Shown: piece after piece, positions 56,196 through 64,000 of the stretch
Position numbering within the stretch: position 1 is the stretch's first letter
How the letters are laid out: every line of letters begins with the position of its first letter
Origin: Ceratopteris richardii
Lineage: Eukaryota > Streptophyta > Polypodiopsida > Polypodiales > Pteridaceae
Direction of reading: 5' to 3'
DNA: 64,000 nucleotides
NCBI GenBank assembly: GCA_020310875.1
Contig: MU260068.1
Coordinates: 170,001 to 234,000 of the forward strand
Program-made: the position numbers and the translations under genes
Notes under the pieces: generated by a model
Databases searched by the model: none
What the model was told of the DNA's origin: nothing
The model's input: only the letters and a program-made list of their open reading frames with translations

Positions 56196-57246
56196 TGTTG
56201 GGAAAGATGGATGGACACTCCAAGAGATTGAGTAGGTACTGCCAAATCCTGCTTTGTACCAGCCCTTGTGTGCTTCAAAGTTGATAAGTGGACCTCCTTA
56301 GCTTTCCAATGATACCATAAAATGGCCTTGGAAATGATATGTGCAAAGTTTGAATCAAAACAGATAACTTTGAGCTTCAAGATCTCAAGAAAACCTTCTA
56401 TTTTGGTCTTGACACCTGTTGGATCTTTTGCTCAGTATGACCAACACAGTAGGAATTGGAAAAATTCATTTTAGGGGTATCTAATTAGCTTAGTAAGCTA
56501 ACTATTACAAGTGGAATGATATAAAAAGATTAACTATGCTAAGAGAAATCAATTTAGCAAGTAAACCTCTACCCTCGATTTTTTAGGACTGTTGCAAACT
56601 TTGACTAGTGATCACCTCGACAAGCTTTTCTCTGAAATGGCTGAATAGAATCTCTTCCAATTTTGACAGCATGTAGAAAACTTTGAGCTGGTTCTAGGAA
56701 GCTATAGACCTTTGAATTTGGTGAAGAAATGACTGAGATATGCACTCCACAAGTTCACAGACTTTCAAGTACTATGACAGAGAACTAAGAAATGAACAAT
56801 GTAGATATATGTATTAATGAACACTTGTATACAAATCCATTGGCATGAAGATCATTGCCTAATGGTGTAGATAGGTGTGGGCTAGCGTGTAAACCTCACA
56901 CACACTCAGAATTGACAATAATGAGCTCGGGAATAATGAGTCTTTTCCGTGACTTTTTCATGATCACTTTTATAGTAATTGAGTAGATTTTTGAATTCGA
57001 ATTGAAACTTTTGGCTCCCTATGATCAAGCTCCTATATCCTAGGAGATATTCCATCAATCAAAGCTAACATTTTTCCATGAATTCCTTTTGGTAAGTGTT
57101 TACAAAGATTCCAAGTCAAATGTGACTTTTACAATGAGGTAAAGTTGTAATTGATCACTAGCATGTGTTCCTATGCTTCTTCATATGTGTATGGATTTTA
57201 ATGTATCCTTCAAGCCAAATGTGTAGGCTTGTGAATTACACCAAAA
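56196..57246 (-). mobile_element. 5' LTR of Copia-D2
   Basis: Partner of 50875-51921. A short extra segment (near 56925-56945) is absent from the other LTR. Confidence 0.9.
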
Positions 57247-57251
57247 AAACC

Positions 57252-57948
57252 ATCACAGAGTTGTTACTAAGGTCAAGGAGGTTGCGATCAGTTAGCATCC
57301 ATTGGAGAGCTAATTGAAAAAGAGTCTATCATGAGGCAAATTCTCAACGACATTCGAAGTGATAAGCAATGGCAATCCTTCACGATGGCTTATGATCTCA
57401 TCATGGATGTGCAAACTCCACACTTCAACATCTTTCTTGGAAAACTCTTCAATCAAGAGGCCAACAATAGCATAAAGGAAGGTAACTCATATCATGGTAA
57501 TTCAACTAGTGCTCTATATGCAGATAAGAAGGATAAGAAGCAGAAAGGCAAGAATAAGGAAGAAGATGAAGAAGAGACTTCCCAAGCCAACTTCGTAAGG
57601 AAGAGCAAGTGGAAAGGGAAGAAGAAAGGACCAAAGCAAGAAAAAGCCAAAGGTCAAAATGTTCAACCTTGTGCCATTTGTGATAAGACCAACCACACCA
57701 CTCAAAATTGTTGGTTCAATGGGAAGACCCAGAAAGGAAGTGGAAGAGGTGGATATGGGAGCAATAGAGGTAGAGGCAGACACAACTTCAACAATAACAA
57801 TAGACGCTATAATAGAAGGGAATACAACAATTATTCAGAAGATCAACCACATGAGGAATCATTGCTTCTCATGAATCTAAGCGGCAAAGAAGGTAAAGAA
57901 GATGATCATTTGTTCTACATAGATTCAGGATGTTCGAATCATGTTGCA
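57252..57948 (+). pseudogene. Copia-E gag (second part) and protease
   Basis: It resumes after Copia-D2: [26 protein letters not shown] (one base lost near 57290), open from 57331. It has a Lys-rich stretch, the CCHC knuckle CAICDKTNHTTQNC, a Gly/Arg-rich part, and the protease active site [11 protein letters not shown]. There the sequence jumps directly to RT. Confidence 0.85.
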
Positions 57949-59257
57949 GAACTCAGGGTAGAGACTATGAGGAAACATTCTCACCAGTTGCGAAGATGAC
58001 TATAATCATGACATTGATAAGTGTAGCTGCTGCAAGGAATTGGAGAGTCCTCCAACTTGATGTGAAAAATGCATTCTTAAATGGTTGGATAAGTGAAGAG
58101 GTATACATGTCACAACCACGAGGTTTTGAAAACCCTAATCATCCATCTTATGTTTGCAGACTTAAGAAAGCATTGTGTGGATTGAAACAAGCTCCTAGAG
58201 CTTGGAATTATAGGTTGGTTACATATCTTTAAGATCAAGGGCTCAAATCTAGCAACTCAGATCCTTCTCTATTCATCAAAAGGGATCACGATGAGGTTAT
58301 CTATCTATGTGTATATGCAGATGATATTATTGTGACAGATGATGATCTAAACGACATTCAAAGGATCAAGAGACACATGCAAAAGGAGTTCAAAATCAGT
58401 GACCTAGGTGAGCTCACATATTTCCTAGGTATGTAGGTGATGTACACAGATGAAGGAATGTATTTGACTCAGAGAAGATAGATTCAAGATCTTCTTCTCA
58501 AGTTCAAAATGGAGAACACAAAACCTGTAGGTACACCTTTGGAGATGAATCATAAAGTTAGTGTTTATGAAGGTAAGAAAATTGAAGACATTACAGACAA
58601 AGCTTGGTAGGTAGCTTGATATATGCTACTCATACAAGGGTAGATATCTCATATAGTGTGGGAGTGCTTAGTCAATTCATGCACTCACCGAGAAGACCAC
58701 ACATGGATGCAACTAAGAGAGTACTTAAGTATCTCAAAGGTACAATGAACAAAGGTATTTTCTATCCTTACTCTTTAGATTTGGATATTAAAATCTATTC
58801 GGATGGAGATTGGGCAAGAGCTAAGGATGATAGAAAAAGTACTTCTAGTTACTTAGAATTTGCAGGTTCAAAGCTAGTGTCATGGAGTTCCAAGAAGCAA
58901 CCAACAATTGCTTTATCCTCAACTGAAGTAGAGTACAAAGGCTTGACCATAGCAACTCAAGAGGCAATATGGTTAAAGGCATTGTATACATATTTGGGAC
59001 TTGTGAGTTCCAAACCTCACATATTTGGAGATAATGTAAGTTCCATGCATCTAGCCGCAAACCCTATTTTCCATGCAAGAATCAAACACATAGAGATGCA
59101 TTACCACTTCATCAGGGAGAAGCTCATGGCAAAGGAGATTGACATTTGTTTTGTTCCAACTAAAAAGCAAGTAGCAGATATGATGACGAAGGCACTTGAT
59201 GGAATAAAGCTTTGTAGATTCAAAGCTATGGCAGGTATTCAACCTATTCGAGAATGA
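57949..59257 (+). pseudogene. Copia-E RT and RNase H; integrase deleted
   Basis: The frame from protease runs straight into [14 protein letters not shown], the middle of the RT, so the pre-integrase region, the whole integrase and the RT N-terminus (about 2 kb) are gone. RT has [18 protein letters not shown] and YADD; stops at 58230 (TAA) and later TAGs. RNase H is open at 58604-59257 (YSDGDWARAKDD, SSTEVEYKG, HARIKHIEMHYHFIREK). The ancestral SSTEAEY and DADW have changed, so it is inactive. Confidence 0.88.
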
Positions 59258-59289
59258 AGAGTCAAGCATACTTTAGCTTGAGGGGGAGA

Positions 59290-60368
59290 TGTTGGAACAT
59301 CAAGCTTACACTATGCTTGAGGTGGATTTGATCTACATCAAAAGCTATTACGTCGAAAGAATATCCTTTGGAGAGTTCTTTTTCTTATGCTCACTTATTG
59401 TATTTTTAAAGAAGATTTTTTCATGGATCTTTTACCATTGTAAAAGCCTTGAGCTTTACACATGTAAAAGTATATAGAGAGAGCCTAAATCCCACGAATT
59501 TGTGGTGGTTGGGTTGCATTCAATCAAGCAATCAATCACCTAAAAGTAGATCAAACTAGATCTTCACTTTTCTTTGATTGTTGGAAAGTGAATTGATTCC
59601 CTCCAACAACCATTCCCACCTTCATTTGAATTCAAAATCCACTTGCAGAACTCGTGCAAAAATTCTAGAGTCTATATAAAGACTTGAAATCACTTGTACA
59701 ATACATGGAAGCAATATACATACACTTCTCACCATCATTGTCTTGCTCCTTCAATTTTTTGCATCATCTTCTTCGTCAACAATAATCTTGTAGAGGTTGC
59801 TGCTCTCTTTGCAGAGCTCCAAATTGAGTGCAAGATAGCTCATTGGACAGCTATTAGTGTCTAGTTTATGGATATAATTTTTCATAACATTTGGTTTAGT
59901 ACATTAGGAGAAATATTAGTTTTTCTTTCTCGGGGTCAATCTCTACGTAATCCTGAAAAATAGGAAGTACCACCGGTGAATGTATGATTCATTCCTATAG
60001 CATATTTTGATTATTCATTATGCTTTTATTCTTTTGATACACTCAAGCCTATGTATGTCACTCCCATAAAAGGATTGTTTTCTAATTGTAATCACCCTGG
60101 TTGCTATGGGCATTGGAAATTCATCATCTCTTCCATAGATAGTAAGTTTTTTGAGTTAGTCGATGTGCAAACCTATCTGTTTTGTATCGACTTCGTCTAC
60201 TTGATGCTCCAAAGTACATAGTGCATTTCTTTGCACTTATCACATGACTATAAGGTCTATTTGAGTCTCCATAAGCTCAAGTGCTGGTCTTGTGCCGGTT
60301 GGCTGAAAAAACTTTGTGGCTTTGAAACACACTTTTCTACCTCCTACAAGCTTCTCCAAGTTCTTTCA
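59290..60368 (+). mobile_element. 3' LTR of Copia-E
   Basis: It begins TGTTGGAACATCAAGC after the polypurine tract and ends TTCTTTCA. Confidence 0.88.
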
Positions 60369-60908
60369 CCCATCACATTTAATGGATACATGAGTAAAGT
60401 CATTTTAGACACAAAAGTAGGTGTAGGCATACGTACCAAAGAAATTTGGGAGAAATGGGGAAAACTAGCCCTGGGACCAACACGTATGAAGCTTCAATTA
60501 GTAGATGGCCATGTGGAGAGACCCCTAGGGATATTAGAGAAGATCAAGTTGACTACCTGTGGGGTAGAATTAGAGCACACACTAGGAGTATGTCAATTTG
60601 GAAAAGCAAATAATTATGAGATAATTCAATGACTGCCTTTCATGAGACAACTCAGAGTAGTACAAAACTAGGGAAGAGATGCTTTATACCTACAACATCA
60701 GAGAACTCCTACCAACACCAATTTACACACATTCTGAAACAGGGACATACCCCCACTACAATTGAATCCCGTACACAAGGATGAGGATGATTTATCGATT
60801 CATAGTGCAGGATCTAGCGAGCAGCCATGGATACATGAAGATGCTCAACTATGGATGTGTAAGGAAGCAAAGCGAGAAGAGAATAGAACTCAAATATGGC
60901 CTATTGGG
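60369..60908 (+). pseudogene. Gypsy-F protease and following linker
   Basis: PITFNGYMSKVILDTKVGVGI...MKLQLVDGHVERPLGILEKIKLTTCGVEL matches a retropepsin: LDT at the active site (the usual Gly after Thr is Lys, so probably inactive), then a flap-like region and the PLGILxxI motif. The linker before RT follows, in other frames (HKDEDDLSIHSAGSSEQPW). RT itself is not present before Copia-G begins. Confidence 0.7.
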
Positions 60909-61199
60909 TGTAGGGTGCATTTAGAAGTGCGAGAGACACACGAGAAGCACACACAAGGAGCACAAACGCAGCAAGCCACATGGAGAAGACGATGGCTTGA
61001 ATAGCTCTCTCTATTGACGATGAACTGAACTAAAGTAAGAGCTGAATAATATCCCTAAGTACAAAGTACCACCACATATGAGAGTATCAAGTATGTGGTA
61101 ACATGGGGAAAAAACATCTAGCCATCACTAGAGTAAAAAGTGCCCATGTATAGGGAAAAGTTCACATCAAAGCTACTTGAGGAACACATAAGTGTAACA
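60909..61199 (-). mobile_element. 3' LTR of Copia-G (limits approximate)
   Basis: It begins TGTAGGGTGC and ends GTGTAACA; limits chosen by comparison with the A-family LTR and by the aatccc tract that follows. Confidence 0.5.
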
Positions 61200-61244
61200 A
61201 ATCCCTTGGATCTAATGATGTGAACACATATAGGGAGTGACAGA

Positions 61245-62437
61245 TCAGCCCCCACAAGGTAATAAGCCTAAAGCTTTGCGAAAAGCTTCAAAATTTTCCC
61301 ATGGAAGAGCTTTGGTGAATATGTTTGCCACATTATCTTGTGTAGGCACATATACCAAATCAATATCTCCTGCATGAAGGCGGTCTCTCACATAGTGATA
61401 ATGCACCTCAATATGTTTGGTCTGTGCATGAAACACTGGGTTTCCTGCAATAGCCAAAGCACTCTGACTATCAATGAGAATATGCGTAGCAACATCAATC
61501 TCCATGCAAAGATCCATCAATAGGCGTCTCAGCCATATACACTCCACTGTAGCTGTAAAAACTGTCTGTACTCAGCTTCACAACTCGATGTTGCCACTGT
61601 AGGAAAAAGCATGAGTCTCCAAGGAAAAAGCAATTACCACTAGTGGACACACGAGTATCATAACAACTAGCCCAATCACTATCTGTAAAAGCATGCAAGC
61701 ATGGCTGAATATCTCTACCATAAAAGAGACCTAAGCTCAAAGTGCCTCTGAGATATCTAAACACATGTTTTACCGCTTGCCAATGCTTAGTGTCAGGGCT
61801 ATGCATGAATTGACTCAACTAGGAAACTACATACCGTATATCCGGCCTTGTGTTGCATGCATATATAAGACATCCCATAGCTTGCTGATAAAGAGAAGTG
61901 TCAAATGCATCACTGGAATCCTCAACTGAGAACCTGAATCCTCTCTCAACTGGTGTGGAAACTGGCTTGCAATCCTCAAAGTCAAAATATTGAAGTAGTT
62001 TTTCAACATACTTTGCTTGATGCATAACAATTCCCCCCTCAACGGATACAGAATGGATGCGATAGTAGCTCAAAAGACCAAGATAAGTGACATCAAAAGT
62101 ATGCTGCAAATCAGCCATAAGACTGTCAAGTTTTGCATCACATGAACCAGTCAAGAGTATGTCATCGACGTAAAGAACAAGCACTATAAGATCAACCCCA
62201 TTTTTGCGTACATAGAGTGTGCTTTCAATCGGACTACATGTGAAGCCAAGAGCAAGTGCTTATGGATTTTGTCATACCATGCATGTGGAGCTTGCTTAAG
62301 ACCATACAAGGCTTTATGCAAGCGACAAACCATATGCTCTTTTTCTGTCATAGAAAATCTAGGAGGTTGCTTCACATAAACCTCTTCTTGAAAATCACCA
62401 TTCAAGAAGGCTGTTTTTATGTACAAGTGATGCACTT
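61245..62437 (-). pseudogene. Copia-G RT and RNase H
   Basis: RT has KTAFLNG, LKQAPHAWYDKI and YVDDILLTG; RNase H has FTDSDWAS and IDSQSALAIAGNPVFHAQTKHIEVHYHYVRDR, ending NIFTKALP. A TAG at 61819 follows VVS where the A family has VSQM. A frameshift breaks RNase H near 61570. Gag, protease, integrase and the start of RT are missing. Confidence 0.85.
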
Positions 62438-62519
62438 TCTGTTGTATATTATTGAACAATGCATTGTTAAAGTGTTATATTATTAATGTATTAATATGTT
62501 TTTGATGTTTCTGATATAG
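62438..62519 (+). other. AT-rich sequence, intron-like
   Basis: This T-rich stretch ends in gatatag directly before an open coding-like segment. It would fit the 3' end of a plant intron. It has no similarity to the elements around it. Confidence 0.3.
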
Positions 62520-62603
62520 CAACTGAAGGTTCGTGAGGAGCGTGCAAGGCATGAAAGGGCGGACATCAATAATCCGAATAATTATTATTTAGCTTGTAAA
62601 TAA
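62520..62603 (+). other. Candidate terminal exon (27 codons)
   Basis: Starting just after an AG acceptor, the frame reads QLKVREERARHERADINNPN and seven more residues, ending at TAA 62601-62603. Charged, balanced composition unlike retroelement debris nearby. It could be the last exon of a host gene or a captured gene fragment, or chance. Family not recognised. Confidence 0.25.
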
Positions 62604-62935
62604 ACCTGCGTAGAAGGTTCTACTGTTAAAAAAGTAATGGTTAGAATAAGGGTCGTTGTAGACCGCAGTTTCTGTTATTCAAAGTAATGGCTTTCTGTAA
62701 AAGTTACCAACTTTTAGTTTCACGCCTGCTTTTCGAAGCTGCCCTCATGTAACCACTATTTTCGACATAATCAAAAGTCTTATAAATACATGCACTCTCT
62801 GGACTGTCAAAATAGAGTGCATGGGGGGAGATTGCACCCAATCTGCATCCTGTCTCGTCTCTTGTTGCGTCTATTCTCTGTGTGTTTTTCTGCATCCGTA
62901 ATCTCTGTATGCGCATGAGAAAGATCCTGACAACA
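62604..62935 (+). mobile_element. 5' LTR of element H (left limit unknown)
   Basis: The end is set by the primer-binding site that follows one base after 62935 (tggtatcagagctctgc, initiator-Met type). A TATA-like tataaata lies at about 62782. The left edge cannot be placed without the second LTR. Confidence 0.5.
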
Positions 62936-62936
62936 G

Positions 62937-62953
62937 TGGTATCAGAGCTCTGC
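62937..62953 (+). other. Primer-binding site of element H
   Basis: TGGTATCAGAGC, complementary to the 3' end of plant initiator tRNA-Met, followed by tctgc. Confidence 0.8.
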
Positions 62954-62994
62954 ACGCATCAATACAGAGGGTTCTGTTCTCTGTTCGCAATTCC

Positions 62995-63172
62995 GATTCC
63001 ATCTCCATCTCCATCTCCATCTCCATCTCCATCTCCGTCTCCGTCTCCGTCTCTGTCTCTGGTTCCGGTTCCTGTTCCTGTTCCAGAACCAGAACCTACG
63101 TTTTCACCTACGTTTTCACCTACGTTTGCTCCTACGTTTGCTCCTACGTTTACACCTACGTTTAGTCCAAGG
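62995..63172. repeat. Hexamer and 12-mer repeats in the H leader
   Basis: About six CCATCT units are followed by CCGTCT and GTTCCT-type hexamers, then CCTACGTTT(N)3 units of 12 bp. They keep one frame open as Pro-Ser, Pro-Val, then PTFSP/PTFAP repeats, but that follows from the hexamer period; coding is doubtful. Confidence 0.8.
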
Positions 63173-63330
63173 CGTCGACTAAGGCAAAGAACTTAGGCAA
63201 TAACTTAGGCAATACATTGGCAACATTGGCACCCAAGGCTCCCTTGGCGACCGTTGGCAGCCGTTGGCTACGCGCGATGCAATTTTAATTTTGAGTGGCA
63301 ATAGAGTGGGTTAGAGTCCCTAAGGTAGGA

Positions 63331-63390
63331 GGATTTGAACCCACAACCTCGTACTTTCAAGGGAAAACTTTAACCACTCCTCCATCTCTT
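63331..63390 (-). other. tRNA-like relic in the H leader (antisense)
   Basis: Minus strand: A-box-like GGAGTGGTTAA (about 63371-63381), an anticodon-loop-like CTTGAAA and a T-arm GGGTTCAAATCC, in tRNA order. It resembles a tRNA-Ser(UGA) piece without full stems. No acceptor stem seen. Confidence 0.4.
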
Positions 63391-63477
63391 ATTGTTGTAC
63401 TCAAGTTCTCTTTCCTTAAATTTAACATAACTTGCAGTTTTCAAGGCGGCACGGTGCGGCGCGACGCGGCGCGTCTC

Positions 63478-63737
63478 AGGGTACACTTCTGAGGGTACAC
63501 TTCTCAGGGTACACTTCTCAGGGTACACCAGGGTACATCTAGACAGGGTACATCCTGTCAGGGTACATCCAGACAGGGTACATCCTGTCAGGGTACATCC
63601 TGTCAGGGTACACTTCTCAGGGTACACCAAGGTACATCTAGGCAGGGTACATCCTGACAGGGTACATCTTGTCAGGGTACATCCAGACAGGGTACTTTTC
63701 TGCTAGGGTACATTCCCTGAGGGTACATCCCGAGAGG
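63478..63737. repeat. Minisatellite, 18 GGGTACA units
   Basis: Eighteen units of mostly 11-16 bp, nearly all starting GGGTACA, with spacers such as TCCTGTCA, TCCAGACA and CTTCTCA, in irregular alternation. It lies between the primer-binding site and gag of element H. GTAC and TGTCA/TGACA give many short inverted matches, so the RNA could fold repeatedly. Confidence 0.85.
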
Positions 63738-63767
63738 AAAGCACTAGCTTAAAGGTCCAAGAACACC

Positions 63768-64000
63768 ATGGAGGATTATAGTAATTCACCTTTACCTGAG
63801 GCAACACTTGAACAACAACTAGAGATTTTGCGGCATGAGCTTCGAGGAGCTCAGAACGAGATCCGACAACGTGGTGAAGTCCTCCAAAAGATACAAACTA
63901 AGGCTGACAACCTTACGACAGTAGTTGGTTTGGAGGTGGGAATCCAAGCTAAGCTTCACACCCTACGACCTACAATCCTCAACGAAGCTATATCCTTTAC
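63768..64000 (+). CDS. Element H gag, N-terminus (runs off the window)
   Basis: ATG 63768 (accATGg) starts an open frame to the window end: MEDYSNSPLPEATLEQQLEI, then a Glu/Gln/Arg-rich helical segment (REL, QNEIRQR, LQKIQTKAD) likely to form a coiled coil. Position after an LTR end, primer-binding site and long leader argues for Gag. Whether it belongs to gypsy or copia cannot be told from 77 residues. Confidence 0.5.
   Translation, partial: MEDYSNSPLPEATLEQQLEILRHELRGAQNEIRQRGEVLQKIQTKADNLTTVVGLEVGIQAKLHTLRPTILNEAISF

Larger units (their letters stand above)
50875..57246 (-). mobile_element. Copia-D2: full-length Ty1/copia element
   Basis: LTRs 50875-51921 and 56196-57246, exact target duplication aaacc (50870-50874, 57247-57251). 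The right LTR ends AAAA instead of AACA. The minus-strand primer-binding site TGGTATCAGAGCAAA and polypurine tract (actccccctcaag on plus, from 51922) are in place. It inserted in Copia-E gag, so it is younger than E. Confidence 0.94.
49488..60368 (+). mobile_element. Copia-E: Ty1/copia element with internal deletion
   Basis: The 5' LTR (49488-50468) lacks its first few bases; the 3' LTR is complete (59290-60368). The primer-binding site tggtatcaaagc follows the 5' LTR, and the polypurine tract cttgagggggagatg precedes the 3' LTR. It lies in gypsy-F, since F gag is on its left and F protease on its right. No matching target duplication is visible (cccat on the right, none on the left), consistent with damage at the 5' end. 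Copia-D2 is inserted in its gag. Confidence 0.88.
60909..62437 (-). mobile_element. Copia-G: truncated, A-related copia element
   Basis: A left LTR (about 60909-61199) and the 3' half of pol on the minus strand are kept; it breaks off at about 62437 within RT. It resembles the A family in RNase H and 3' LTR edge but is clearly more diverged. No right LTR and no target duplication can be shown. Confidence 0.8.

Noticed and set aside
60369..60373. cccat as target duplication of Copia-E
   Set aside because: The left flank of Copia-E (near 49484) has no cccat; the cccat at 49231 belongs to Copia-A2/A3.
62882..63196. Plus-strand Pro-Ser/Pro-Val/PTFSP repeat frame
   Set aside because: Spans the LTR end, primer-binding site and hexamer repeats; open only because the repeat period is a multiple of three.
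63370..63630. Minus-strand frame with repeated CTLTGCTL
   Set aside because: Product of the GGGTACA minisatellite periodicity; no start context or homology.
63478..63737. CRISPR-like array
   Set aside because: Units of 11-16 bp without unique spacers and in a plant retroelement leader; it is a minisatellite.

Overview
This window is plant-type repetitive DNA, made almost entirely of retrotransposons nested inside one another. I found no complete host gene, no rRNA and no functional tRNA. Several features point to a land plant with a large, repeat-rich genome: Ty1/copia elements primed by initiator-tRNA-Met (TGGTATCAGAGC-type binding sites), a chromodomain LTR element, a two-ORF LINE, and premature stops of the kind left by CHG methylation. 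The sequence alone does not tell me which plant group. Layout from left to right: 1-1158 is unassigned. 1208-5333 (LARD-B2) is an LTR-bearing, apparently non-coding element. 5334-8325, 13809-14695, 25922-26054 and 32426-33282 are four pieces of ONE minus-strand LINE. They run right to left as 5' UTR, ORF1 (coiled coil, RNA-binding domain), ORF2 endonuclease, reverse transcriptase and Cys-rich tail. Three LTR elements split that LINE: Copia-C (8326-13805, minus), LARD-B1 (14696-25916, plus) and Copia-D1 (26055-32425, plus). B1 and D1 have exact 5-bp target duplications (ccgac, catag). B1 was itself invaded by Copia-A1 (17719-22793, duplication catct), the youngest and only near-intact element: its two LTRs differ at one position and a single 1419-codon gag-pol frame remains. 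From 33283 to 38295 lies a chimera of same-strand fragments (LINE 5' end, A-family gag, D-family gag). It is interrupted by a 2.25-kb mini LTR element (33994-36245, duplication cttgg) whose only product is a Gag-like domain followed in frame by a chromodomain. From 38296 to 60908 a decayed Ty3/gypsy element (F) is split by a composite Copia-A2/A3 (40448-49230, duplication cccat) and by Copia-E (49488-60368), and Copia-E carries Copia-D2 (50875-57246, duplication aaacc). A truncated Copia-G (60909-62437) sits at the right end of F. The last 1.5 kb holds a possible captured exon (62520-62603) and the 5' end of another LTR element (H). H has an unusual leader with hexamer repeats, an antisense tRNA-like relic and an 18-unit GGGTACA minisatellite, followed by a gag frame running off the window. 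The elements work as autonomous parasites (A1, formerly C, D, E) and likely dependent ones (B1/B2, the Gag-chromodomain mini-element) that would need enzymes in trans. The signals I rate highest are the Gag-chromodomain mini-element, the conserved non-coding LARD-B family with tRNA-like boxes in its LTR and paired hairpins inside, and the strong bias of premature stops toward CAG-to-TAG. LTR and sequence comparisons were made by eye, so small difference counts are approximate.
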